64,000 nt of DNA from Clostridiales bacterium (GTDB lineage: Bacteria; Bacillota; Clostridia; Christensenellales; Christensenellaceae): contig SVGZ01000002.1 of assembly GCA_015056045.1 (NCBI GenBank), positions 83,945 through 147,944 on the forward strand, written 5' to 3'. Below the pieces are notes generated by a model, which was given only the letters and a program-made list of their open reading frames with translations, made no database searches and had not been told where the DNA came from. This document shows, in pieces, positions 1 through 8,185 of the stretch (position 1 is its first letter; every line of letters starts with the position of its first letter). The translations under genes were made by a program, and so were the position numbers.

Positions 1-13
1 AAATATACGGAAT

Positions 14-274
14 ATGGGTAAAGAAAACACGAAAAAAGAAAGTTTCCCGACGGATCAGCGCGGTATGAATGATGTGTTATCGGCAGCTTCCAAAGAATTT
101 GCCGGAAAAAACGAAAATGACCTGATGAATGAGCTCATGGGACAGGTGATGCAGGGCAGACAGGACGGCAGCTTTACGCCTGAGGCTTTGCAGCAGTTTA
201 TCCGTTCCGTTTCGCCGATGCTGAACGGACAGCAGAAGCAAAAACTGAATGATATCGTCCGCCGTATAAAATAA
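14..274 (+). CDS. Small hypothetical protein, 86 aa
   Basis: I do not recognise a named family. The product is a short, hydrophilic, probably cytosolic protein rich in Gln, Lys and Asn, with no membrane segment, no signal peptide and no Cys pairs. The central part (about residues 20-80) looks largely helical, with Met, Leu and Gln spaced as in a small helical bundle. Only 13 bases precede the ATG, so the ribosome binding site and any upstream operon partner are cut by the window edge. It is followed closely by a promoter-like sequence and maf. Function is unknown. Confidence 0.6.
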   Translation: MGKENTKKESFPTDQRGMNDVLSAASKEFAGKNENDLMNELMGQVMQGRQDGSFTPEALQQFIRSVSPMLNGQQKQKLNDIVRRIK

Positions 275-275
275 T

Positions 276-304
276 TTGAAATCGCTGTCGAAGCTGTGTA
301 CAAT
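276..304 (+). promoter_or_regulatory. Candidate sigma-A promoter for maf
   Basis: TTGAAA at 276-281, a 17-base spacer, then TACAAT at 299-304. It lies 30 bases before the maf start codon and just after the stop of the small upstream gene. Assigned by consensus match only. Confidence 0.5.
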
Positions 305-333
305 AGGAAAGGAAAAACTATTGGAGGCACAGC

Positions 334-900
334 ATGAAACTGGTTTTGGCTTCGGCATCGCCAAGGCGAAAAGAACTTTTACGATATATCAAAGAGGATT
401 TTGCAGTTATTCCGAGCACTGCGGAAGAAAACGCTTCGGGAACACCGGAGGAGATCGTTCGGCAGCTTTCGGAATTAAAGGCAAGGTCTGTTTTTGATTC
501 GCTTGAGGATAAGGAAGATGTTGCCGTTTTGGGTTCGGATACGATCGTTGTTTTGGATGGCGAGATCATGGGTAAACCCAAGGATGAAGCTGATGCAAAG
601 AGGATGCTCCGCGCACTTTCGGGTCGTGTGAATATTGTCTATACGGGTGTTGCCGTTGTTGCGAAGAATTTTGCGGAAAGCGGCTTTGTCAAATCGGATG
701 TCTGTTTTGATGTGCTTTCAGATGAAGAGATCGATGCGTACATCAAAACCGGTGACCCTATGGACAAAGCGGGAGCCTATGGATTGCAGAGCATCGGCGG
801 GAAATTCCTCGTCAAGATCGAAGGTGATTGGTCTGCTGTTATGGGCTTGCCTCTCAATGCTTCCTATCGCCTGCTCAAAAAATACGGCGTAATTGAATAA
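334..900 (+). CDS. maf: Maf family nucleoside triphosphate pyrophosphatase
   Basis: Maf/YhdE proteins are cytosolic pyrophosphatases that hydrolyse dTTP/UTP or modified nucleotides to monophosphates and are linked to septum formation and house-cleaning. The 188-residue length is normal for the family. The N-terminal signature ASASPRR (residues 6-12) is followed by the conserved GSDT segment at 67-70, GKP at 80-82, and the late DKAGAYG segment with its catalytic-region Asp. The ATG at 334 is preceded by a GGAGG-type ribosome binding site at about 322-326. The gene ends at 900 and is followed at once by a hairpin that overlaps the ribosome binding site of the next gene. Family assignment is secure. 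Substrate preference cannot be read from the sequence. Confidence 0.95.
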   Translation: MKLVLASASPRRKELLRYIKEDFAVIPSTAEENASGTPEEIVRQLSELKARSVFDSLEDKEDVAVLGSDTIVVLDGEIMGKPKDEADAKRMLRALSGRVNIVYTGVAVVAKNFAESGFVKSDVCFDVLSDEEIDAYIKTGDPMDKAGAYGLQSIGGKFLVKIEGDWSAVMGLPLNASYRLLKKYGVIE

Positions 901-908
901 GAACGAAA

Positions 909-940
909 CCTCCGTACAAACTATGTGCGGAGGATTTTTT
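909..940 (+). terminator. Terminator-like hairpin containing the next gene's SD
   Basis: Arms at 909-918 and 924-933 pair over 10 bp (one G-T wobble) around a 5-base loop, followed by A and six T up to the ATG at 941. The right arm contains GGAGG (929-933), the ribosome binding site of the BofC-like gene. It can therefore act as the maf terminator or occlude translation downstream. Confidence 0.7.
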
Positions 941-1477
941 ATGAAGAAAAAGAAGTGTTTTTGGTTTTTTTGCTGCATTCTTTTGCTCGCAAGTTCTGCT
1001 TTGGGCTTTTCTATGGGCAAGAGAAGTGACCCTGTTGGTGAAGAGGAAGTTGCCGTTATTGCGGAAGAAAAAATCACCTGTTTTGAAACAGAACTGAGAC
1101 TGAAAAAGAGTTTTTCGCTTTGCGGACATGAGGAAGTTACCGATCGGAATCTTTTTACGGATGAGATCGGGCTTTCGGAAAAGGATTTCCTTGCTTTGCA
1201 CGAAGGCTGGATAAAACAGCGATTTAATGCGGAAGAGATCGTTTTGACCCGAAAAACGGAAGGTTATTGCGAAGAACACATCATCGCCTGTCTTGACGGG
1301 AAAAGCATTCTGTTGTATCGGATGCAGGATGGGGAAACAATTCCGCTTGAGCGCATAGAGCTTCAGAGCGGAAAATTAGCACCCGATATTATGAAAGAGC
1401 TTTCGCAGAAAAAAGTTTTTGCAAACAGAGAAGAAGCGGGCGCATATCTCGCAAAAAATGTTGTTTTCGGGGACTGA
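941..1477 (+). CDS. BofC-like exported protein, 178 aa
   Basis: The start at 941 is chosen because GGAGG lies 7 bases upstream and the protein then opens with a Lys-rich n-region and a hydrophobic stretch (about residues 5-27), a signal peptide or single membrane anchor. The C-terminal part (LHEGWIKQRF, then a segment about a Lys-Ser-Ile-Leu-Leu-Tyr strand) resembles the C-terminal domain of BofC, the intermembrane-space inhibitor of SpoIVB signalling in sporulating Bacillus. The Cys residues in the mature part could form a disulfide. If so, it acts outside the membrane. The BofC relation is by general resemblance only. An upstream in-frame ATG at 893 overlaps maf and has no ribosome binding site. 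Confidence 0.6.
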   Translation: MKKKKCFWFFCCILLLASSALGFSMGKRSDPVGEEEVAVIAEEKITCFETELRLKKSFSLCGHEEVTDRNLFTDEIGLSEKDFLALHEGWIKQRFNAEEIVLTRKTEGYCEEHIIACLDGKSILLYRMQDGETIPLERIELQSGKLAPDIMKELSQKKVFANREEAGAYLAKNVVFGD

Positions 1478-1489
1478 ATCGTTTACAAT
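1461..1489 (+). promoter_or_regulatory. Candidate promoter for proA
   Basis: TTGTTT at 1461-1466, a 17-base spacer, then TACAAT at 1484-1489. It overlaps the 3' end of the BofC-like gene and sits about 46 bases before the proA ATG. Only the -10 is a good match. Confidence 0.4.
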
Positions 1490-1535
1490 AGTAGTACAAT
1501 AAAACGAAAAATCCCGTTTGATTCGGAGGAATACA

Positions 1536-2771
1536 ATGGAACAGCTGATTTTAGCGGCAAAACAGGCAAGACAGGCTTCGAGAAAGCTTGGCGTGCTTTC
1601 CACAAAAGTAAAAAATGAGATCATCTGCAGTATTGCGGATGGTTTGGTTGAAAAAGCGGAAGAGATCCTTTCGGCAAATGCGGTCGATATCAAAAATGCA
1701 GAAGAAGCAGGTTTGAAGAAATCTTTCATAGACAGGCTGCGCCTGAGCGAAGCGAGGATCGCAGATATTGCGGCAGCATTGCGCGAAGTTGCGGCTTTGC
1801 CTGACCCGATCGGAGAGATCGTCGGCGGAACAAAGAGACCGAATGGGCTCGTCATCACGAAAAAACGTGTGCCGCTGGGCGTTATCGGTATTATTTTTGA
1901 GGCAAGACCCAATGTTACGGCAGATGCGATCGGTCTGTGCTTAAAATCCGGCAACGCGGTCATTCTCCGCGGCGGCAGCGATGCGATCCATTCGAATATG
2001 GCGATCGAAGCGGTTGCCAACGAATACGGTAAAAAAGCAGGTATGCCCGAAGGCTCGGTTTACCTCGTCAAAGATACTTCAAGAGAAACGGCTCGTTTCC
2101 TCATGGAAATGACGGGATATATCGATGTGTTGATCCCGCGCGGAGGAAAAGGGCTCATTGATAACGTTGTCCGCAATGCGAAAGTACCGACGATCCAGAC
2201 CGGCGCAGGAAATTGTCATGTCTATATCGACGCTTCTGCGGATATCGATATGGCGGTGGATATTATCCGCAACGCAAAAATGAGCAGACCTTCTGTCTGC
2301 AATGCGGCGGAGACACTACTTGTTCACAAAGATATTGCGGCGGCATTTTTACCGAAAGCGATTGAAGCCTTGAGGGGTGTTGAACTCCGCGGCTGCGAAG
2401 CCTGCCGTGCTTTTGGCATCGATATTCCGGCAACGGAAGAGGACTATTTCGAGGAATATAACGACCTCATTCTGGCGGTCAAAATCGTCGAAAATACGGA
2501 AGAAGCCATCGAGCATATCAACAAATATGGTACGATGCACTCCGAAGCGATCGTCACAAAGGACTATGCTTCTGCACAGCTTTTCAAAGATCTTGTGGAT
2601 GCGGCTTGCGTTTATGTCAATGCTTCGACGAGATTTACGGATGGCGGCGAGTTCGGTTTTGGCGCAGAGATCGGCATTTCGAGCCAGAAACTCCATGCGC
2701 GCGGACCAATGGGCCTTACAGAGATCACGACGGTCAAATATGTCATCGACGGCGACGGACAAATCAGATAA
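1536..2771 (+). CDS. proA: Gamma-glutamyl phosphate reductase
   Basis: ProA reduces L-glutamyl 5-phosphate with NADPH to glutamate 5-semialdehyde, the second step of proline synthesis, in the cytosol. The 411-residue protein shows the aldehyde dehydrogenase fold: the FEARPNV segment, GGSDAIHSN in the cofactor domain, and the catalytic Cys in PSVCNAAETL at residue 255. The DGGEFGFGAEIGIS tail is typical. The ATG at 1536 follows CGGAGG at 1524-1529; an in-frame TTG 18 bases upstream overlaps that site and was rejected. No glutamate 5-kinase (proB) gene is adjacent, so the first step must be encoded elsewhere. Confidence 0.97.
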   Translation: MEQLILAAKQARQASRKLGVLSTKVKNEIICSIADGLVEKAEEILSANAVDIKNAEEAGLKKSFIDRLRLSEARIADIAAALREVAALPDPIGEIVGGTKRPNGLVITKKRVPLGVIGIIFEARPNVTADAIGLCLKSGNAVILRGGSDAIHSNMAIEAVANEYGKKAGMPEGSVYLVKDTSRETARFLMEMTGYIDVLIPRGGKGLIDNVVRNAKVPTIQTGAGNCHVYIDASADIDMAVDIIRNAKMSRPSVCNAAETLLVHKDIAAAFLPKAIEALRGVELRGCEACRAFGIDIPATEEDYFEEYNDLILAVKIVENTEEAIEHINKYGTMHSEAIVTKDYASAQLFKDLVDAACVYVNASTRFTDGGEFGFGAEIGISSQKLHARGPMGLTEITTVKYVIDGDGQIR

Positions 2772-2788
2772 TATGTTTTTTAAAAGAG

Positions 2789-2816
2789 CGGCGTGGCGAT
2801 CCATGCCGTTTTTTTT
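2789..2816 (+). terminator. Rho-independent terminator after proA
   Basis: CGGCGTGG (2789-2796) pairs with CCATGCCG (2801-2808) around CGAT, with one wobble, followed by a run of eight T. Confidence 0.85.
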
Positions 2817-2918
2817 GTTGCCGAGACGGATATATTTTAGTAAAAAAATATCATTTTATATTTTTCTCTCAGTTTGGTGTTAATGCCCATAAAATCGTCA
2901 AATTTGTCGAAAAAACTA

Positions 2919-2946
2919 TTGTAATATTTTGGCAAAATAGTATAAT
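2919..2946 (+). promoter_or_regulatory. Candidate promoter for the deacetylase gene
   Basis: TTGTAA (2919-2924), a 16-base spacer, and a perfect TATAAT (2941-2946). The start codon is 86 bases downstream, leaving an untranslated leader of about 80 bases. Nothing else was recognised in the 2817-3031 gap. Confidence 0.5.
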
Positions 2947-3031
2947 AAATATAGTCCTTATTGTGGTATTGCGCTTGCTGCAGCACAAGGGATTGTTATT
3001 GAAATGATACGAGCGGATGTTGATATAGAGC

Positions 3032-4528
3032 ATGGAACACAGACAGAGAAAGAGAAAAATTCATAGAAAATACCGCGTAAACAGGCAGAAAATGGGCAGA
3101 TTTATCGCCATTCTGTGCTGTTTAGTTGTTTTTGCAGCGGCAGGCATTGTTGCCCTGAGCGGCGGCTTTAAAAAAGGCGAAGTTCCCGAAGAAAGTGCAG
3201 AACCTTCTGTTTCCGGAGCTACGATCCTTCAGCTTTCCGATCTTGAAACAGACGATACGCAGCTTTCCGCAATCGAAACAAGCGAAAAATATAAACTCTA
3301 TATCACAAGCCCGAACACAGGCAACGAAGCGATCGACCTCGCACTTTCGAGCCGTGTCGATACGCTGACAAACCGCTTTATTTCCGAATGCGATGTTGAA
3401 CAGCAGGGCCGTTCGGAGCTTACCATCAAATATGACTTAGCCAAAGTAATGGACAAGCTTTATTCCGTTTGCTTCTATATTACGGAAAAGAAGATGCCGC
3501 TTTACGAAACCGTTGAAAGCTGCGAAAGCTATATTTTCGATGCGCAGACCGGCAAAGCGATCTCCAATGCAGATATTTTTACCGAAGAGTATAACGGCTT
3601 CTTCAATGCAAAGATCGCTGAAAGTGTTGCCGAAGAAAACGGAACTTCTGCAGAAGCGTATTCCAATATCAATTTCCATGCATCTGTTCTCATCGGTGAT
3701 GACAGTATTTGCCTCGTTTACCCGCAGGATACTTCCGAAGGAAGAAGCTTGAAAAAACATTTTATCCCGATCGCGGAAGCATACAACCATATCACGGATG
3801 AATATAAGATTTTCGATGTCAACGAGGAAGATATCCCCGTTGAAAATGAAGACCCGATTATCGATGTGGAAGATGATCCCTTCACAAACACAGCGGATAT
3901 TCCCGAAGGCATTGACCCGACGAAGCCTGTTATTGCATTTACCTTTGACGATGGCCCGAACGGTTCGACAACAAAGAGGATCGTTGATGCGTTGAAAGAA
4001 CATGGCGCAAGGGCAACCTTCTTCATCGTTGGTGATCGTATCGGTTCCGAAAAACAGATCGACGCTATGCAGTATGCCGTTGAAGCAGGCTGTGAGATCG
4101 CAAACCACACATGGTCTCATGCAAAGCTGACGAAGCTTGACAGTGAAGGCATCAAGGAAGAGATCGAAAAGGTCAACGATGCGCTTGAAGATGCGATCGG
4201 TATCAGGACAAGCTTGCTCAGACCGCCGGGTGGTTCTACGAATGAAGAAACCCTGAAGGCGATCAAATATCCCGTTATCAAGTGGGATGTTGATACGCGC
4301 GACTGGGAATCCAGAGATGCAGATGCCGTTGTTGAACAGATCAAAGCGAATGTTCAGGATGGTTCGATCGTCCTCATGCATGACCTTTACAAATCGACAG
4401 CGGAAGCAGTGGAAAAGATCCTTCCCTGGCTCATTGAACAGGGGTATCAGGTTGTAACCGTTTCCGAGCTGATGCAGATCAAGGGTGTTGAAATGGAACG
4501 CAGCGTCGTTTATTACAGCGCAAACTAA
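3032..4528 (+). CDS. Membrane-anchored polysaccharide deacetylase (PdaC-like)
   Basis: The 498-residue protein starts with a very basic cytoplasmic tail (residues 1-21), one membrane anchor (about 22-44), an extracellular region (60-290) resembling the DUF4163/DUF3298 module of PdaC and RsiV, and a C-terminal NodB carbohydrate esterase 4 domain. The CE4 motifs are complete: TFDDGP at 304-309, HTWSH at 359-363, RPPGGS at 397-402, and LMHD at 448-451. It should act outside the membrane, removing N-acetyl groups from peptidoglycan or another amino sugar polymer in a metal-dependent reaction. The ATG at 3032 has only a weak ribosome binding site. A terminator follows. The substrate is inferred from the PdaC-like architecture, not shown. 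Confidence 0.9.
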   Translation: MEHRQRKRKIHRKYRVNRQKMGRFIAILCCLVVFAAAGIVALSGGFKKGEVPEESAEPSVSGATILQLSDLETDDTQLSAIETSEKYKLYITSPNTGNEAIDLALSSRVDTLTNRFISECDVEQQGRSELTIKYDLAKVMDKLYSVCFYITEKKMPLYETVESCESYIFDAQTGKAISNADIFTEEYNGFFNAKIAESVAEENGTSAEAYSNINFHASVLIGDDSICLVYPQDTSEGRSLKKHFIPIAEAYNHITDEYKIFDVNEEDIPVENEDPIIDVEDDPFTNTADIPEGIDPTKPVIAFTFDDGPNGSTTKRIVDALKEHGARATFFIVGDRIGSEKQIDAMQYAVEAGCEIANHTWSHAKLTKLDSEGIKEEIEKVNDALEDAIGIRTSLLRPPGGSTNEETLKAIKYPVIKWDVDTRDWESRDADAVVEQIKANVQDGSIVLMHDLYKSTAEAVEKILPWLIEQGYQVVTVSELMQIKGVEMERSVVYYSAN

Positions 4529-4538
4529 CAAAAATACG

Positions 4539-4567
4539 AGCGGCAGAGAAATCTGCCGCTTTTTTCT
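4539..4567 (+). terminator. Terminator after the deacetylase gene
   Basis: AGCGGCAGA (4539-4547) pairs with TCTGCCGCT (4552-4560) around GAAA, followed by six T. Confidence 0.9.
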
Positions 4568-4664
4568 TTTGTTTCGGTAAAAATGCTTTTCTTTGGCAAA
4601 AAACAGGATTTGCTTTTGTTTGGCGTTTTGGTTAAGATATGAACAAGAAGTTGAGGTCAGTATC

Positions 4665-5141
4665 AAAACTTCGTTTTTTACCGGTTGATTTGTGGCCAAA
4701 CCTCGGATATATGTATAAAAAAGAGGAGCCAACCGCGTATATGCTGCTGACTCCATAAATGGAGGACGCAGTATTCTCATTGGCATTCGAAAACTGCTGC
4801 AGTATTCTCGCTTGCGCTCGAAAACGGCTGAAACGGGAAACTTTTTTACCACTGCGTTTCCCGAAAATAGAAAAATGAAAAAAGAGAGCTTAAGTTCGGC
4901 AGTACCGAACTCTGTAAAAAACTTCGTTTTTAACCGGTTGTTTTGTGGCCAAACCTCGGATATATGTATAAAAAAGAAGAGCCAACCGCGTATTTGCTGT
5001 TGACTCCATAAATGGAAGACGCAGTATTCTCATTAGCATTCGAAAACTGCTGCAGTATTCTCATTGGCATTCGAAAACTGCTGAAACGGGAAATTTCTTT
5101 TATCACAGCGTTTCCCGAAACAGAAAAATAAAAAAAGAGAG
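4665..5141. repeat. Two direct copies of a ~224-bp noncoding element
   Basis: Copy 1 (4665-4888) and copy 2 (4917-5141) run in parallel from AAAACTTCGTTTTT to AAAAAGAGAG with roughly 90 percent identity by eye. Each copy contains a 31-bp unit starting GCAGTATTCTC twice in tandem (4768 and 4799; 5021 and 5052). Each unit can form a small hairpin, GCAG...CTGC. A TCCATAAATGGA-type hairpin is also present in each. The element fills most of the 4568-5251 gap. No credible protein is encoded; short open frames here are hydrophilic fragments without ribosome binding sites. Origin and role are unknown. Confidence 0.85.
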
Positions 5142-5251
5142 TTAGTCGCTTTCGCGACCAACCCTCAGGTATAGAGGAAAAATGAAACGGGAAACTTCGT
5201 TATATAGTGTATCCGTGAAATATTGTTTTATTCAAAGAAAGGAAAAATAAA

Positions 5252-5614
5252 ATGGGTTTTGGATTTGGAAATTGGATTTTTGAGCTGATGTTTACGATCG
5301 TGCCGCTGTTGTTTATCGTGCTATTTGTCTATATTTTCGTGCGTGGATTTAAGGAGCATCAATACAATAAAAATTCGCCGAGGCTGACAGTCTGGGCAAA
5401 GTGCGTTGTCAAACGCTACAAACATTCGGGCACGCATGAACATCATACGCATACGAATTATTACGCAACCTTTGAAGTGGAAAGCGGCGACCGAATGGAA
5501 CTTGCGATTTATGGAACGGAATTTGGGCTGATCGCAGAAGGTGACGAGGGAATGCTCACTTTCCAGGGAAGAAAATTTATATCGTTTGAGAGAAATAAGA
5601 AACCACAGGCATAA
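5252..5614 (+). CDS. DUF2500-like small membrane protein, 120 aa
   Basis: The protein has one N-terminal hydrophobic segment (about residues 9-30), then a soluble beta-rich domain of about 85 residues that contains a His-rich stretch (HEHHTHTNYY) followed by ATFEVESGDRMEL and ends in a Lys-rich tail. This layout fits the DUF2500 family (YhhM-like), whose function is unknown. AAAGGAAAAA precedes the ATG at 5252. It sits between a duplicated noncoding element and a convergent terminator shared with asnS, so it is probably transcribed alone. Confidence 0.75.
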   Translation: MGFGFGNWIFELMFTIVPLLFIVLFVYIFVRGFKEHQYNKNSPRLTVWAKCVVKRYKHSGTHEHHTHTNYYATFEVESGDRMELAIYGTEFGLIAEGDEGMLTFQGRKFISFERNKKPQA

Positions 5615-5644
5615 GATTTTTTAAGGATAGCTTATAAAGATTTA

Positions 5645-5684
5645 TAAAAATATCCCCACCAATGATTTGATGGGGATGTTTTTG
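5645..5684. terminator. Bidirectional terminator between DUF2500 gene and asnS
   Basis: ATCCCCA (5652-5658) pairs with TGGGGAT (5671-5677). There is an A-run on the left and a T-run on the right, so it can serve both converging genes. Confidence 0.75.
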
Positions 5685-5690
5685 TTTCTC

Positions 5691-7079
5691 TTAGAAGTCT
5701 GCAGAACGCGGTGTACGCGGGAAGGGAAGGACATCGCGGATGTTGCCCATACCTGTGAGGTAAAGGATGATTCTCTCGAAACCGAGACCGAAACCGGCGT
5801 GTTTAACACCGCCGAATTTACGGAGATCCATATACCACCAATAGTTGCTCATATCCATGCCGAGTTCCTTAACGCGAGCTTCGAGGATTTCGAGTCGTTC
5901 TTCTCTCTGGCTGCCGCCGATGATTTCGCCGACACCGGGAACGAGAAGGTCCATTGCAGCGACGGTCTTGTTATCGTCGTTTAAGCGCATATAGAAGGCT
6001 TTGATTTCCTTCGGGTAATCTGTAACGAAGACAGGCTTGTTGAAAACTTCTTCGGTGATGTAGCGCTCGTGTTCGCTCTGCATATCCATGCCCCAGAATA
6101 CCGGGTAATCGAACTTTCTGCCGGATTTTTCGAGAATTTCGATCGCTTCGGTATAGGTGATATGACCGAAATCGGAATTGACGATGTTGTCGAGTCTTTC
6201 GGAAATGCCCTTATCGACGAAGTTGTTGAAGAAGGCCATTTCTTCGGGAAGCTCTGCACGGACGGTGTTGATGATGTATTTGATGAGGTCTTCTGCAAGA
6301 GCCATATCATCCTTTAAGTCTGCGAAAGCCATTTCGGGCTCGATCATCCAGAATTCGGATGCGTGACGGGGTGTGTTGGAGTTTTCTGCGCGGAATGTCG
6401 GGCCGAATGTATAGACATTCTTGAAAGCGAGTGCATAGCATTCTGCTTCGAGCTGACCGGAAACTGTCAGGTTAGCGCTCTTTCCGAAGAAATCCTTGTT
6501 GTAATCAACTTCACCCTGTTCTGTTTTGGGAAGGTCTTCGAGGTCGAGTGTTGTAACGTGGAACATCTGGCCTGCGCCTTCAGCGTCGGATGCGGTGATG
6601 AGCGGTGTATGGACATAGACAAATTTTCTTTCGTTGAAGAATTTGTGGATAGCCCATGCAACGGCACTGCGAACGCGGAAAACAGCGGAGAATGTGTTTG
6701 TTCTGGGTCTTAAATGTGCCTGTGTGCGGAGGTATTCAAAGGAATGTCTCTTTTTCTGCAGCGGATAATCCGAAGGGCAGTCGCCTTCGAGGACGATTTC
6801 TTTTGCCTTGAGTTCAAAAGGCTGCTTTGCGCCGGGTGTTAATTCGAGTGTGCCTGTGCAGATGATCGCACTGCCAACGGTCAGCTTGGTAGCTGCTTTG
6901 AAATCGTTAACGATGCCGTCTTCAAAAACGATCTGCAGGTTGGAGAAGAATGTACCGTCGTTGAGTTCGATAAAGCCAAAAGCTTTGGAAGCACGAACTG
7001 TGCGTACCCAACCGCCGACGACCACTTCTTTGCCGGCATATTCAGCTGTGTTTCTAAAAATTTCTCTGATATCGATCAT
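5691..7079 (-). CDS. asnS: Asparaginyl-tRNA synthetase
   Basis: AsnRS attaches asparagine to tRNA-Asn in the cytosol. The 462-residue product has the N-terminal OB-fold anticodon-binding domain ([11 protein letters not shown] near residues 22-32) and a class II catalytic core: the motif 2 region around [19 protein letters not shown] and the C-terminal motif 3 [15 protein letters not shown]. Length and ends match the bacterial family. It begins 11 bases after asnA on the same strand, so the two form an operon that makes asparagine and loads it. A direct AsnRS means the transamidation route to Asn-tRNA is not required in this organism. Confidence 0.97.
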   Translation of the reverse strand: MIDIREIFRNTAEYAGKEVVVGGWVRTVRASKAFGFIELNDGTFFSNLQIVFEDGIVNDFKAATKLTVGSAIICTGTLELTPGAKQPFELKAKEIVLEGDCPSDYPLQKKRHSFEYLRTQAHLRPRTNTFSAVFRVRSAVAWAIHKFFNERKFVYVHTPLITASDAEGAGQMFHVTTLDLEDLPKTEQGEVDYNKDFFGKSANLTVSGQLEAECYALAFKNVYTFGPTFRAENSNTPRHASEFWMIEPEMAFADLKDDMALAEDLIKYIINTVRAELPEEMAFFNNFVDKGISERLDNIVNSDFGHITYTEAIEILEKSGRKFDYPVFWGMDMQSEHERYITEEVFNKPVFVTDYPKEIKAFYMRLNDDNKTVAAMDLLVPGVGEIIGGSQREERLEILEARVKELGMDMSNYWWYMDLRKFGGVKHAGFGLGFERIILYLTGMGNIRDVLPFPRTPRSADF

Positions 7080-7090
7080 AATATCCTCAC

Positions 7091-8092
7091 TTATAATAGC
7101 TCTATGCCGTCTTCATGGCATTTTTTGATCATTTCTTTGGGCCAGATGCTCGCCTGTACTTCGCCGATGTGGGCTTTGCCGAGGAGCATCATGCAAAGTC
7201 TGCTCTGCCCAATACCGCCGCCTGCTGTAAGCGGAAGCGAATCTGCAAGAACAGCTTTATGGAAAGGAAGCTCTGCACGAGTCTCAAGTCCTGCGGTCTC
7301 GAGCTGAGATTTCATGGATGCAGCATCAACGCGGATGCCCATCGAAGAAATTTCGAGTGCGCAATCGAGAATGGGATAGTGGATCAGGATATCGCCATTG
7401 AGCGACCAATCGTCATAGTCAGGTGCACGGCCATCGTGGCGTTCGCCGTTGCTTAATTTTCCGCCGATCCCGATAATGAATACAGAGCCGTACTTTTTGC
7501 AGATCGCAAGCTCTCTTTCTTTTGCGGAAAGGTTGGGATACATCTGCAGAAGTTCCTCGGAATGGATGAACTTAATATCTCTTGAGAGGAAAGTCCCGAG
7601 CCTCGGGAAAATTTCGTGGATGTAGTCCTGTGTTAAAACAAGGGCATCATAGATGCGGTGAACGATCCAGCGGAGCTTTTCTTCCGTGCGTTCTTCACGC
7701 TTTAAGATGAGCTCCCAATCCCACTGGTCAACATAGACGGAGTGGAGATTATCGAGGTCTTCATCGCGGCGGATAGCGTTCATATCGGTGTATAAGCCTT
7801 CGCCTGTGCCATAGCCATATTTCTTTAAGGCCATGCGCTTCCATTTTGCGAGCGAATGGACGATTTCGACATCGGAATGAAGATCCTTGATGTCAAAAGC
7901 GACGGGTCTTTCGAAGCCGTTTAAATTGTCATTCAGCCCGCTTTCCGGGCGAACAAACAGCGGCGCAGAAACACGGTTAAGATTGAGTGCCGCTGCAAGT
8001 TCTCTTTCGAATCTGTCTTTTACGAGTTTGATGGCGTGTTCAGTTTCACGCACTGTCAGTCGGCTTTTATAGCCGTCCGGCAAGATCAGCAT
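7091..8092 (-). CDS. asnA: Aspartate--ammonia ligase (AsnA type)
   Basis: AsnA makes L-asparagine from aspartate, ammonia and ATP (ammonia-dependent, not glutamine-dependent). The 333-residue length matches the family, and characteristic segments are present: [19 protein letters not shown] near residue 50, VDQWDWE, and the C-terminal [11 protein letters not shown]. The fold is related to class II aminoacyl-tRNA synthetases. AAGGAGGT lies 8 bases before the ATG, and a good promoter lies 40-68 bases upstream. Its product feeds the adjacent asnS. There is no room for a T-box leader between promoter and start codon. Confidence 0.97.
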   Translation of the reverse strand: MLILPDGYKSRLTVRETEHAIKLVKDRFERELAAALNLNRVSAPLFVRPESGLNDNLNGFERPVAFDIKDLHSDVEIVHSLAKWKRMALKKYGYGTGEGLYTDMNAIRRDEDLDNLHSVYVDQWDWELILKREERTEEKLRWIVHRIYDALVLTQDYIHEIFPRLGTFLSRDIKFIHSEELLQMYPNLSAKERELAICKKYGSVFIIGIGGKLSNGERHDGRAPDYDDWSLNGDILIHYPILDCALEISSMGIRVDAASMKSQLETAGLETRAELPFHKAVLADSLPLTAGGGIGQSRLCMMLLGKAHIGEVQASIWPKEMIKKCHEDGIELL

Positions 8093-8131
8093 CTCAATTT
8101 ACCTCCTTAATCGGTTTCAATCCAATTATCA

Positions 8132-8160
8132 ATTCTATCATAAGGAGGCATTTCTTTCAA
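8132..8160 (-). promoter_or_regulatory. Promoter for asnA-asnS
   Basis: On the minus strand TTGAAA (8160-8155), a 17-base spacer, TAGAAT (8137-8132). It implies a leader of about 30 bases before asnA. Confidence 0.7.
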
Positions 8161-8185
8161 GTTGTATTTGCCTGCTGTGGGAAAT

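Noticed and set aside
3437..4852. 471-codon minus-strand frame across the deacetylase gene
   Set aside because: It covers a terminator and the noncoding repeat, has no SD, and has no motif.
4812..5003. Small frame inside the duplicated element
   Set aside because: Not preserved in the second copy and no ribosome binding site.
4768..5082. Short direct repeats as a possible CRISPR array
   Set aside because: The 31-bp units are directly adjacent without unique spacers, and no cas genes are present.
8093..8185. T-box riboswitch before asnA
   Set aside because: The leader after the promoter is about 30 bases, far too short for a T-box.
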